Below, one piece after another: positions 37,966-48,353 of a stretch of DNA of 64,000 nucleotides. The DNA lies in the NCBI RefSeq assembly GCF_000518645.1, contig NZ_JADZ01000026.1:38987-102986 (forward strand), in the 5' to 3' direction. Under the pieces are notes generated by a model, which worked only from the letters and a program-made list of their open reading frames with translations, did not search any database and had not been told where the DNA came from. Source of the stretch: Curvibacter gracilis ATCC BAA-807. Its GTDB lineage: Bacteria; Pseudomonadota; Gammaproteobacteria; Burkholderiales; Burkholderiaceae_C. Made by a program: the position numbers and the translations under genes. Every line of letters begins with the position of its first letter. Position 1 is the first letter of the stretch.

Positions 37966-38712
37966 TCAGGCCAGGCGCACGGCAGCCGGCTGCTCGGCCA
38001 CGCTTTCAGGCCGGGCCGCTTCGCCGGGCCGCAGCCGGATCACGGTCTGGGCCAGCTGGGCCACGTCCTGGGGGTCGTGGGTGACCAGCAGCACCGGGAT
38101 GCGGATCTGCTCCAGCAGGCTTTGCAGCTCGTCGCGCAGGCGCCCGCGCAGCTCGGTGTCCAGGGCCGACAGCGGTTCGTCCAGCAGCAGCAGGCGTGGC
38201 TGCGCTGCCATGGCCCGGGCCAGGGCCACCCGCTGGCGTTGGCCGCCCGACAGGTGCCGGGGCCAGGCCTGGGCCAGCTCCTCCAGCTGAAAGCGGGCCA
38301 GCATCTCCTTGACCCGGTCTTCGGCCTGGGGGTTGCGCGGCTGGCCGGGCCGGCGCACGCCAAAGGCCACGTTCTGGCGCACCGTCATGTGCGGAAACAG
38401 CGCGTAGTCCTGGAACACATAGCCCACGCCGCGCTCGCGCGCGCTCAGGCGCAGCCCGCGCTGGCTGTCCTGCAGCACCTGGCCTTGCACATGCACATGG
38501 CCCGGCGCCTCGATCAGCCCCGCCACGGCCTGCAGTGTCATCGACTTGCCCACGCCCGAGGGCCCGAGCAAGGCCGTGCGCAGGCTGGGCGATGAAAACG
38601 CCACCCCCAGCGAGAAGTGCCGGCCCGGGGCATGGGCCTGCAGATGCAGCTGGATGTCCAGCACGGGCGGCAGGGCAGGGGAGGTCTGGGGTGTCGGCAT
38701 GGGGGGTGTCAT
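37966..38712 (-). CDS. modC: Molybdate ABC transporter ATP-binding protein, short form
   Basis: A 248-residue ATPase. Walker A is LLGPSGVGKSM, the Q-loop region YVFQDYALFPHMT, the ABC signature LSGGQRQRVALARAMA and Walker B LLLLDEPLSALD, followed by the His-loop LVTHDPQDV. The family usually has a C-terminal Mop/TOBE molybdate-binding domain (about 350 residues); here it is absent. It follows modB by 4 bases and is divergent from modE, which supports the molybdate assignment. The start could also be the ATG at 38700. Confidence 0.85.
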   Translation of the reverse strand: MTPPMPTPQTSPALPPVLDIQLHLQAHAPGRHFSLGVAFSSPSLRTALLGPSGVGKSMTLQAVAGLIEAPGHVHVQGQVLQDSQRGLRLSARERGVGYVFQDYALFPHMTVRQNVAFGVRRPGQPRNPQAEDRVKEMLARFQLEELAQAWPRHLSGGQRQRVALARAMAAQPRLLLLDEPLSALDTELRGRLRDELQSLLEQIRIPVLLVTHDPQDVAQLAQTVIRLRPGEAARPESVAEQPAAVRLA

Positions 38713-38716
38713 GGGC

Positions 38717-39382
38717 TCAGTGCCGGGTCTGCAGCAGCCGACCGGAGCCGACCAGGACGAACACACAGACGGCGGAAATCACGCCTGTGAGCCACAGCGC
38801 CTGGGCGTCGTTGCCGGCCTGCACGGCGTCGTAGACCGCGATCGACAGGGTCTGGGTCTTGCCCGGCAGGTTGCCGGCGATCATCAGCGTGGCGCCAAAC
38901 TCACCCATGGCCCGGGCAAAGGTGAGCATCAGGCCGGCGGTGATGCCGCGCAGCGCCATGGGCAGGCTGATGCGCCAGAACACCTCCAGCTCGCCGGCGC
39001 CCAGGGTGCGGGCCGCCTGGGCCAGGCGCGGGTCGGTCTCCTCGAAGGCGGCGCGGGCGCCCTTGTAGATCAGGGGCAGCGACACCACCGCCGCGGCCAG
39101 CACGGCACCCTGCCAGGTGAACATCAGGTTGATGCCCAGCCATTGGTCCAGGTAGCGCCCCAGCAGCCCGTTGCGACCCACCAGCACGATCAGGTAGTAG
39201 CCCAGCACGGTGGGGGGCAGCACCATGGGCAGCATCAGCAGGGCGTCCAGCAAGGCATGGCCGACAAAGCGGCGCCTCGCCATCCACCAGGCCAGGCCCA
39301 CGCCCAGCAGGCCACTGGCCAGCGTGGCCAGGCAGGCCACCTTCAGGGTCAGCCAGAGCGGGATCAGGGTCGATTCGGGCAT
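38717..39382 (-). CDS. modB: Molybdate ABC transporter permease
   Basis: A 221-residue membrane protein with about five helices (LWLTLKVACLATLASGLLGV, LLDALLMLPMVLPPTVLGYY, GAVLAAAVVSLPLIYKGARA, TAGLMLTFARAMGEFGATLM). The EAA-like loop AFEETDPRLAQAARTLGAGE contacts ModC. It is the first gene of modBC, directly downstream of the palindrome shared with modE. The periplasmic binding protein gene modA is not seen on either side. Confidence 0.9.
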   Translation of the reverse strand: MPESTLIPLWLTLKVACLATLASGLLGVGLAWWMARRRFVGHALLDALLMLPMVLPPTVLGYYLIVLVGRNGLLGRYLDQWLGINLMFTWQGAVLAAAVVSLPLIYKGARAAFEETDPRLAQAARTLGAGELEVFWRISLPMALRGITAGLMLTFARAMGEFGATLMIAGNLPGKTQTLSIAVYDAVQAGNDAQALWLTGVISAVCVFVLVGSGRLLQTRH

Positions 39383-39395
39383 GGGCAAAGTGGTT

Positions 39396-39422
39396 TGCGC
39401 TATTCCGCACTTGAATAGCGCA
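39396..39422. promoter_or_regulatory. ModE operator between modB and modE
   Basis: TGCGCTATT-9 bp-AATAGCGCA is a perfect 9-bp inverted repeat, 14 bases upstream of the modB start and in the divergent gap to modE. The CGCTAT half-site resembles known ModE boxes. Molybdate-bound ModE would be expected to repress modBC from here. Confidence 0.8.
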
Positions 39423-39480
39423 TTTCGTGCCAGTTTAGCGTCCGCCGTGGATGCTTGCCGAAGTGGTTAGAGTTCAGGGC

Positions 39481-40311
39481 ATGGTCGCCAGCTCCGAGAC
39501 ACCGATGCCCCCGCCCTCAGTCCCCACCCCCGCCCCGGTCCTGCACTGGTCGGAGGCGCTGGGCCACAGCCCCAGTGACAAACGCCTGGAGATCCTGCGT
39601 GGCATTGCGGCCGGCGGCAGCATCTCGCAGGCCGCGCGCGATGCCGGTGTCAGCTACAAGGCGGCCTGGCAGGCGATCGACACCCTGAGCAATCTGGCCG
39701 GCGCCGAACTGGTGCAGCGGGCCGTGGGCGGCGCCGGCGGCGGTGGGGCCGTGATCACCCCGCAGGGGGCCTGGCTGCTGCGCGTGGCCGACGCCCTGGC
39801 CGTGGCCCGTCAGCAGGTGCTGGCCGATCTGGCCGGTGCGGGCGCGGCGGCGGGCATGGCCCCCACGGCGACGGCGTCGCCCGCGCTGGGCCTGCGCACC
39901 AGCATGCGCAACCAGTGGCCTGCCACCGTGACGGCGCTGCGGCGCCAGGGCGCGGTGGTGCTGGCGCAGTTGAGCCTGGCCGGGTCGGATCGGCTGCTGG
40001 CCTCGCTGACCCGCGAGAGTGCCGAGCTGCTGGGCCTGCGCCAGGGCTTGCCGGTGCTGGCCTTGTGCAAGGCCACGGCAGTGCGCATCCTGCCCTGGGG
40101 CCCTGGTGAGGATCTGCCCGAGTCGGTGTCGAGCGTGGCGGGCCGGGTGGCCCGCACCGCCCGCGCGGGCGAGCTGCAGGAGGTGGTGCTGACCACGGAG
40201 GGCGGGCTGCAATGGGTGGGCCTGACCCCCCCGGGCGGGGCGCTGCGCCGCGGTGCCCTGGCCCGCGCCGTGGTCGACCCGGCTGCCGTGGTGCTGGGTT
40301 CGGCCGACTGA
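39481..40311 (+). CDS. modE: Molybdate-responsive transcriptional regulator ModE
   Basis: A 276-residue protein. The N-terminal winged helix has KRLEILRGIAAGGSISQAAR and DAGVSYKAAWQAIDTLSNLA. The C-terminal part has a Mop domain with the oxyanion-binding motif TSMRNQWPATV, then a second, weaker Mop-like repeat (SVAGRVARTARAGELQEVVL). It senses molybdate and controls Mo uptake and often Mo-enzyme genes. The start may be the ATG at 39451. A Gly-rich loop (GGAGGGGAVI) is expanded within the wing. It is divergent from modBC. Confidence 0.93.
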   Translation: MVASSETPMPPPSVPTPAPVLHWSEALGHSPSDKRLEILRGIAAGGSISQAARDAGVSYKAAWQAIDTLSNLAGAELVQRAVGGAGGGGAVITPQGAWLLRVADALAVARQQVLADLAGAGAAAGMAPTATASPALGLRTSMRNQWPATVTALRRQGAVVLAQLSLAGSDRLLASLTRESAELLGLRQGLPVLALCKATAVRILPWGPGEDLPESVSSVAGRVARTARAGELQEVVLTTEGGLQWVGLTPPGGALRRGALARAVVDPAAVVLGSAD

Positions 40312-40326
40312 GGGTGCTGAGGTTGC

Positions 40327-41508
40327 TCAGTCCATGGCGGGGCGGGTTTTCTGCCCCAGCTTGCGGTACACGGTGGCCCGGCTGATGCCCAGGCGCTGGG
40401 CGGCTTCGGCCACATTGCCGCGGGCTTCGTCCACGGCCTGCCGGATCAGGGCGGTTTCCAGATCGCGCAGCGGCCGGGCTGGCGCGGTGTTGCCCTCGTG
40501 GCGGGCTGGGGGGGCTGCACGGGGCGTGACGCTGCGCAGCCGGGCCAGGGCCTGCAGGCGCAGCCCGGACCACAGCGGCACATCCAGCGGCGGCGCCTGG
40601 CGCCGCGCGTGGTCCACCAGCATGCCCCAGGGCAGGGCAAACAGGTCGTCGGCGTGCAGGCGCGAGCCGGGTCGCAGCAGCGGGCGCGGCAGCATCTGGC
40701 GGCCGGCCGGGTTGCAGGCCAGCACCGTGCCTTCGGCGTCCAGGCACAACAGGCCTTCGGCATCCGCCGCCGGGCCCTCGGGCATGGGGGCGCCGGGCCA
40801 GTTCAGGCGCAGCAGGATGTGCCAGGGCGACTGCAGCACCAGGGCGTTCTCGATGTGGCGTGCCGCCCGCGTGACCAGGTGGCGCAGTTCGGGGCGCTCG
40901 GGCACCTCCACCCCGGTCAGGTCCAGCATGCCCACGCATTGGCCCTCGGGGCCGATCAGGGGGGCACCCGCGCAGCTGTACACCGCATTCTGGTCAAAGA
41001 AGTGCTCCCCCTGGTGCAGCCACACCGGCTGCAACTCATTGAGTGCCGCGCCGATGGCCGTGGTGCCCACATGGCGCTCGGACAGGTCCACCCCCACGCG
41101 GGCAATCGTGGTGGCTGCCGGCTGCTGGGGGTCGATGGGGCCATGCACGTCCACCACCAGGCCCTGGGCATTGGTCAGCAGGCTGAAATAGCGGGTGCCG
41201 GCGATGGCGCGCGACAGCTGGGCCAGCACCGGGCGTGCGGCCTGGATCAGGTCGCGGTTGTCCTCGGCCAGTTGGCGCTGTGTGCCGGCGCTGACCGGGC
41301 CGAACTCCACGCTGTGGTGCGGCCGCAGGCCGTCTGCCAGGCAACGTTGCCAGGAGCGCGTGATCCAGGACTCGATGGGGGCCTGCCCCAGGCTCTGGCG
41401 CGGGCTGGCGTCGCCATCCAGCCAGGCCTGGCGGGCCTGCCGGATCAGGGCCTGGCGGTCGTGGGAGGGATGGGCCGCACGCAGGGGCGGGGTGTCAGTC
41501 GCTGGCAT
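40327..41508 (-). CDS. GAF-domain regulator with C-terminal Fis-type HTH, no AAA+ domain
   Basis: A 393-residue protein. A short N-terminus with IESWITRSWQRCLADGLRP precedes a GAF-like domain (FSLLTNAQGLVVDVHGPI, HVGTTAIGAALNE, GAPLIGPEGQCVGMLDLTG) at about residues 90-240. A PAS-like segment follows (LLCLDAEGTVLACNPAGRQM), and a Fis HTH lies at the C-terminus (NVAEAAQRLGISRATVYRKL). This is the AcoR-type layout without the sigma-54-interacting AAA+ domain, so it should act on a sigma-70 promoter. It is divergent from the Mo-hydroxylase operon, which it likely controls through palindromes at 41600-41635. Confidence 0.88.
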   Translation of the reverse strand: MPATDTPPLRAAHPSHDRQALIRQARQAWLDGDASPRQSLGQAPIESWITRSWQRCLADGLRPHHSVEFGPVSAGTQRQLAEDNRDLIQAARPVLAQLSRAIAGTRYFSLLTNAQGLVVDVHGPIDPQQPAATTIARVGVDLSERHVGTTAIGAALNELQPVWLHQGEHFFDQNAVYSCAGAPLIGPEGQCVGMLDLTGVEVPERPELRHLVTRAARHIENALVLQSPWHILLRLNWPGAPMPEGPAADAEGLLCLDAEGTVLACNPAGRQMLPRPLLRPGSRLHADDLFALPWGMLVDHARRQAPPLDVPLWSGLRLQALARLRSVTPRAAPPARHEGNTAPARPLRDLETALIRQAVDEARGNVAEAAQRLGISRATVYRKLGQKTRPAMD

Positions 41509-41599
41509 GGGCCTTGGGGCGGTGGCTGGGTGACTGGGGTGGGTGGGCTCGGCGATTGGCCCCCGTTTCAGCGGAGGCAAGTGGGCGAGCGGTGTTTTT

Positions 41600-41635
41600 C
41601 AGACATCCATCGGTCATGTCTGTCTCAAATTGAGA
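41600..41635. promoter_or_regulatory. Paired palindromes between the GAF-Fis regulator and the Mo-hydroxylase operon
   Basis: CAGACAT-9 bp-ATGTCTG (41600-41622) is followed directly by TCTCAA-A-TTGAGA (41623-41635); both are perfect. TTGAGA at 41630-41635 could also serve as a -35 box. This is the likely binding region of the divergent GAF-Fis regulator. Confidence 0.6.
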
Positions 41636-41744
41636 ATATCCGACTCGTGCCGTCGGCATCCTAGGGTTTTGCCTAGCCAGCCTGGCCCGAGGGCGCGAAA
41701 AGATGCCTGCTGTTCCAAGCCTCTACTTTTCAAGGAGATGGTCC

Positions 41745-42218
41745 ATGCAGGTTGAACTCAAGGTGAATGGCCGTGCGGCCCGGGCGGATGTGGCGCCCAA
41801 TACCCTGTTGGTGCAGTTGCTGCGCGAGCAACTCACCCTCACCGGCACCCACGTCGGGTGCGACACCAGCCAGTGCGGTGCCTGCACCGTGCTGCTCGAC
41901 GGCCGGGCCGTCAAGTCGTGCACCGTGCTGGCCGCCCAGGCCCAGGGGGCCGAGGTCACCACCATCGAAGGTCTGGCCCAGCCCGACGGCACGCTGCACC
42001 CGATGCAGGCCGCGTTCAAGGAGTGCCATGGGCTGCAGTGCGGCTTCTGCACCCCGGGCATGGTGATGAGCGCGGTCGACCTCTGCCAGCACCACCCCAA
42101 GGCCGATGAGCACGAGATCCGCGAGTTGCTGGAAGGCAATCTGTGCCGCTGCACCGGCTACCAGAACATCGTCAAGGCCGTGGTGCAGGGCCGCGAGGCC
42201 ATGGCGGCCGGCGGCTGA
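41745..42218 (+). CDS. Molybdenum hydroxylase 2Fe-2S subunit (CoxS-like)
   Basis: A 157-residue protein with two 2Fe-2S domains. The plant-ferredoxin-like cluster has [15 protein letters not shown] plus a later Cys. The second cluster has [13 protein letters not shown] and [15 protein letters not shown]. It carries electrons between the molybdenum site and FAD. AAGGAG lies 7 bases before the ATG. First gene of the operon with the large and FAD subunits, order S-L-M. Family members oxidise CO, xanthine, nicotinate or other N-heterocycles and aldehydes. Confidence 0.93.
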   Translation: MQVELKVNGRAARADVAPNTLLVQLLREQLTLTGTHVGCDTSQCGACTVLLDGRAVKSCTVLAAQAQGAEVTTIEGLAQPDGTLHPMQAAFKECHGLQCGFCTPGMVMSAVDLCQHHPKADEHEIRELLEGNLCRCTGYQNIVKAVVQGREAMAAGG

Positions 42219-42310
42219 GGCTTGCTGGCAAGCCGGTACAGCGCATCAACCCTCTGCCCGCGCCGGGTGGCGACGGGTGCTTCGATTCCCGAACAGCAGG
42301 AGACAAAGAC

Positions 42311-44686
<2,376 letters not shown>

Positions 44687-44730
44687 AGCCGGCCCCAGCA
44701 AAAGAATCGCCGAACAAGGAGAATCGCCCC

Positions 44731-45525
44731 ATGTATGCCTTCACTTTTGAAGCCCCCGCCACCGTGGCCGACGCCGCGGCCCTGGCCCAGGCCGGTGGCA
44801 AGCTGCTGGCCGGTGGCCAGAGCCTGCTGCCGTCGATGAAGCTGCGCCTGTCCGCGCCCGAGCAGGTGGTCGATCTGAACCGCATCCCCTCGCTGGCCGG
44901 CATCCGGCGCGAAGGCCAGGCCTTTGTGATCGGCGCCATGACGCGCCATGCCGATGTGGCCGCCAACACTGAGCTTCAGGCTGCCATCCCCGCGCTGGCC
45001 GATCTGGCAGCCCACATCGGTGACCGCCAGGTGCGGGCCCGGGGCACCCTGGGTGGCTCGGTGGCCAACAACGACCCTGCGGCCTGCTACCCCAGTGCCC
45101 TGCTGGCGCTGGGCGCCACCGTGATCACCGACCGGCGCGAGATCGCCGCCGACGACTTCTTCCTGGGCATGTACACCACGGCTCTGGAAGACGGCGAGAT
45201 CATCACCGCGGTGCGCTTTCCGATTCCGCAACGGGCCGCCTACCTGAAGTTCAAGCAGGCGGCGTCGCGCTTCTCGCTGGTCGGGGTGTTTGTGGCCCAG
45301 ACCTCGGGCGGCGTGCGGGTGGCGGTGACCGGTGCGGCCAGCGCGGTGTTCCGCCATGCTGGCCTGGAGGCCGCGCTCAACCAGAGCTTCACGCCTGAGG
45401 CGGCCGCCCGCGTGGCCATCGCGGCCGACGAGCTCAACAGCGACATCCACGCCAGCGCGGCCTACCGGGCCAACCTGATCAGCGTGCAGACCCAGCGCGC
45501 GGTGGCCCAGGCCCTGGCGGCCTGA
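44731..45525 (+). CDS. Molybdenum hydroxylase FAD subunit (CoxM-like)
   Basis: A 264-residue protein with FAD-binding signatures LLAGGQSLLPSMKLRLSAPE and RARGTLGGSVANNDPAACYP, then the C-terminal CO-dehydrogenase flavoprotein domain. It passes electrons from the Fe-S clusters to the quinone pool or other acceptors. AAGGAG lies about 10 bases upstream. Third of the three structural subunits, 44 bases after the large subunit. Confidence 0.93.
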   Translation: MYAFTFEAPATVADAAALAQAGGKLLAGGQSLLPSMKLRLSAPEQVVDLNRIPSLAGIRREGQAFVIGAMTRHADVAANTELQAAIPALADLAAHIGDRQVRARGTLGGSVANNDPAACYPSALLALGATVITDRREIAADDFFLGMYTTALEDGEIITAVRFPIPQRAAYLKFKQAASRFSLVGVFVAQTSGGVRVAVTGAASAVFRHAGLEAALNQSFTPEAAARVAIAADELNSDIHASAAYRANLISVQTQRAVAQALAA

Positions 45526-45552
45526 GCTTTCGACCCAAGGAGACCCCACCCG

Positions 45553-46455
45553 GTGCTGGCATCCATTGACGCGCTTCAACAAGCCCTGGCCGGGGTCGGT
45601 TACCTGGCCGACCGGCGCCTGGCCACGGCCGTTTTCCTGGCCCTGAAACTGCAGCGTCCCCTGTTGCTGGAGGGCGAGCCCGGGGTGGGCAAGACCGAAC
45701 TGGCCAAGGCCTTGTCCCAGGTGCTGCAGCGGCAGCTGATCCGCCTGCAGTGCTACGACGGCCTGGAACAACGCGAGGCCCTGTACGAGTGGAACTACGC
45801 CGCCCAGTTGCTGCACCTGCGGGTGGCCGAGGGCCGCTCCCAGGGCCTGGGGGAGGGCGATGACGCCGAGCGCGAGGTCTACCAGGGCCGCTACCTGATC
45901 CGGCGCCCGCTGCTGCAGGCGCTGCAGGCCCCGGCCCCCGGGGCGGTGTTGCTGATCGACGAGGTGGACCGGGCCGACGAGCCCTTCGAGGCCTTTTTGC
46001 TCGAGTACCTGGGCGAGTACCAGGTCAGCATCCCCGAGCTGGGCACCATCAGCGCGGCCTGCAAACCCGTCACCCTGCTCACCAGCAACCGCACACGCGA
46101 CCTCAACGATGCGGTCAAGCGCCGCTGCCTGTACCACTGGCTGGACTACCCCGACCGTGAGCGCGAGCTGGCCATCGTGCGCGCCCAGGTGCCCCAGGCC
46201 AGTTCGGCGCTGGCCGAGCAGGTGGCCAGCTTTGTGGCGCGCTTGCGCAGCGCGCCCTTTGCCAATGCCTTCCAGCGCGCGCCCGGCATTGCCGAAAGCG
46301 TGGAATGGGCCAAGGCCCTGGTGGCGCTGGACACGCTGGCCATCGACCCCGAGCTGGCGTCCGATACCGCTGGCATCCTGTTCAAGCAGCGCGAAGACGT
46401 GGCCGCCCTGACCCATGAGCTGGCCACCGAATTGCTCAAGCCCGACGAGGCTTGA
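45553..46455 (+). CDS. MoxR-type AAA+ ATPase (CoxD-like)
   Basis: A 300-residue AAA+ protein. Walker A is GEPGVGKTEL (41-50); Walker B is VLLIDEVDRADEPFEAFLLE; sensor 1 is TSNRTRDL. CoxD is needed to mature the sulfurated Cu/Mo site in CO dehydrogenase; in form-II clusters it likely supports active-site assembly. GTG start at 45553, with AAGGAG 10 bases upstream. It pairs with the VWA gene downstream, the standard MoxR-VWA chaperone pair. Confidence 0.92.
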   Translation: MLASIDALQQALAGVGYLADRRLATAVFLALKLQRPLLLEGEPGVGKTELAKALSQVLQRQLIRLQCYDGLEQREALYEWNYAAQLLHLRVAEGRSQGLGEGDDAEREVYQGRYLIRRPLLQALQAPAPGAVLLIDEVDRADEPFEAFLLEYLGEYQVSIPELGTISAACKPVTLLTSNRTRDLNDAVKRRCLYHWLDYPDRERELAIVRAQVPQASSALAEQVASFVARLRSAPFANAFQRAPGIAESVEWAKALVALDTLAIDPELASDTAGILFKQREDVAALTHELATELLKPDEA

Positions 46456-46467
46456 GGTGGGTGGACC

Positions 46468-47658
46468 ATGACCCCCCGGTTGGGTGATGCGCGCAGCGGC
46501 AAGCTGGCCGACAACATCACCGGCTTCGGCCGCACCTTGCGCCGGGCCGGTGTGCCGCTGGATGCCTCACGCATGGCGCTGGCGCTGCAGGCGGCGCAAT
46601 GGGTCGACCTGGGGCGGCGCGATGACCTGTGCGCCGCGCTCGAGACCGTGCTGGTGAGCCGGGAGGCCGACCGGGCCGTGTTCCGCGAGCTGTTCGACGC
46701 CTATTTCCGCGACCCCGACATGGCCCGCCAACTGCTGGCCCAGATGTTGCCCACCGCCCAGGGGCGGGCCGAGCCCTCGCGCAGGCGCCCCCGGGTGAAC
46801 GAAGCCCTCTCGCCGCCCAAGGCCGCCGCCCAGGCCGGCGCCCCCAAAGCCCCCGACGACAAGATCGAGCTCGATGCCGCCATGACGGCCAGCGAGGCCG
46901 AGCGCCTGCGCCAGGCCGATTTCAACGGCCTGTCGGCCTCCGAATACCAACTGGTGGAGCGCCTGGCGCGGCGGATCGCCCTGCCGGTGCCGGTGTTCGA
47001 GTCGCGCCGCACACGGGCGGGCTCGGGCGGCGCACGCATCCACTGGCCGGGGGTCATGCAGCAGGCCGCCCGCACCGGCGGCGAGTTGCTGCGCCTGCCG
47101 CGCCTGCGCCGGCGCGAGCAGCCCTTGCCGCTGCTGGTGCTGGTGGATGTGTCGGGCTCGATGGAGCGCTATGCCCGGCTGCTGCTGGCTTTTTTGCATG
47201 CCGCCACGGCCAGCCTGCCGCGGCGTGATGTGTTCGCCTTCGGCACTGGCCTGACCGATCTCACGCCGGCCTTTCGCCTGGCCGATACCGATGCCATGCT
47301 GGCCCAGGCCAGTGCCCGCATCAGCGACTTCGCCGGGGGTACCCGGCTGGGGGATTCGCTGGCCCAGTTGCGGCTGCGCCATGCGCGGCGCCTGCTGGGC
47401 CGGCGCACCCTGGTGCTGCTGATCAGCGACGGGCTCGACACCGGCGAGCCGGCCGCGCTGGGGCGCGAACTGGCCTGGCTGCGGCGTCACAGTGCTCGCC
47501 TGCTGTGGCTCAATCCCTTGCTGCGCTTCGAAGGCTACGCCCCGCTGGCGCGTGGGGCCATCGAGCTGCATGCCCAGGCGCACGGCATGCTGGCGGTCCA
47601 CAATCTGAGCCGGCTGGAAGATCTGGCCGGCAGCATCGCGGCGGTGCTGCGGCGCTGA
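46468..47658 (+). CDS. VWA-domain protein (CoxE-like)
   Basis: A 396-residue protein. The C-terminal von Willebrand A domain has the MIDAS DVSGSM within LLVLVDVSGSMERYARLLLA, the second MIDAS Thr region GGTRLGDSLAQL and LLISDGLDTGEP. The N-terminal part is helical with LADNITGFGRTLRRAGVPLD. It is the partner of the MoxR ATPase upstream (12 bases apart) and should act with it in metal-site maturation. Confidence 0.92.
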   Translation: MTPRLGDARSGKLADNITGFGRTLRRAGVPLDASRMALALQAAQWVDLGRRDDLCAALETVLVSREADRAVFRELFDAYFRDPDMARQLLAQMLPTAQGRAEPSRRRPRVNEALSPPKAAAQAGAPKAPDDKIELDAAMTASEAERLRQADFNGLSASEYQLVERLARRIALPVPVFESRRTRAGSGGARIHWPGVMQQAARTGGELLRLPRLRRREQPLPLLVLVDVSGSMERYARLLLAFLHAATASLPRRDVFAFGTGLTDLTPAFRLADTDAMLAQASARISDFAGGTRLGDSLAQLRLRHARRLLGRRTLVLLISDGLDTGEPAALGRELAWLRRHSARLLWLNPLLRFEGYAPLARGAIELHAQAHGMLAVHNLSRLEDLAGSIAAVLRR

Positions 47659-47707
47659 ACGCCGCAGGCTGCTCCTTTTCTGACGATAAGAACCTGAGGA
47701 ACCCATC

Positions 47708-48301
47708 ATGGACATGCAAGGAAGCCGCTCCCTGGCCATCACCCAGCAACAGGCCTGGGATGCGCTCAACGACCCGGAGGTGCTCAAGCTGTGCATTCCC
47801 GGTTGCGACAAGGTCGAGCCCACCGGTGAGAACCAGTACGCGGTGGGCATGGCCGTCAAGATCGGCCCGGTGTCGGCCAAGTTCAGCGGCAAGATCACGC
47901 TCAGCGACATCGTGCCGCCGCAAAGCTACGCCATCGGTTTTGACGGGCAGGGGGGCGTGGCGGGCTTTGGCAAGGGCAAGGCCCAGGTCAGCCTGCAGCC
48001 CACCGAGGGGGGGTGCGAGCTGAGCTACACCGTCAATGCCCAGGTGGGCGGCAAGATCGCCCAGTTGGGCCAGCGCCTCATCGATGGCGCGGCCAAGGGC
48101 ATGGCCGAAGACTTCTTCAAGCGCTTTGACGACGAGATGCAGCGCCGCTACCCCGCCCCCGAAGTGCTTGCGGTCGAGGCGCCTGCCGAGGCGGCACCGA
48201 GCGATGCAGCCGCCCCGGTGGCGAGCCAGGGCGGGGTGCCGGTCTGGGTCTGGTGGGTGGGCGCCGTGGTGCTGGCGGCCCTGGTACTCTGGCTGCGTTG
48301 A
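47708..48301 (+). CDS. CoxG-like SRPBCC protein with C-terminal membrane anchor
   Basis: A 197-residue protein. Residues 1-150 are the SRPBCC/CoxG fold (WDALNDPEVLKLCIPGCDKV, KIGPVSAKFSGKITLSD). A Pro/Ala-rich linker follows, then a C-terminal helix (VPVWVWWVGAVVLAALVLWL). In Oligotropha, CoxG recruits CO dehydrogenase to the membrane; related proteins have been linked to quinone transfer. The anchor here fits membrane attachment of the hydroxylase. Confidence 0.9.
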   Translation: MDMQGSRSLAITQQQAWDALNDPEVLKLCIPGCDKVEPTGENQYAVGMAVKIGPVSAKFSGKITLSDIVPPQSYAIGFDGQGGVAGFGKGKAQVSLQPTEGGCELSYTVNAQVGGKIAQLGQRLIDGAAKGMAEDFFKRFDDEMQRRYPAPEVLAVEAPAEAAPSDAAAPVASQGGVPVWVWWVGAVVLAALVLWLR

Positions 48302-48353
48302 TGGAATCTGGAAGGCGGGTGGGCCCCTGAGCCCCCCGGAAAGCGAGATCGAG

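Noticed and set aside
41636..41744. Sigma-54 promoter for the Mo-hydroxylase operon
   Set aside because: The GG and GC elements are wrongly spaced, and the adjacent regulator lacks the AAA+ domain needed for sigma-54.
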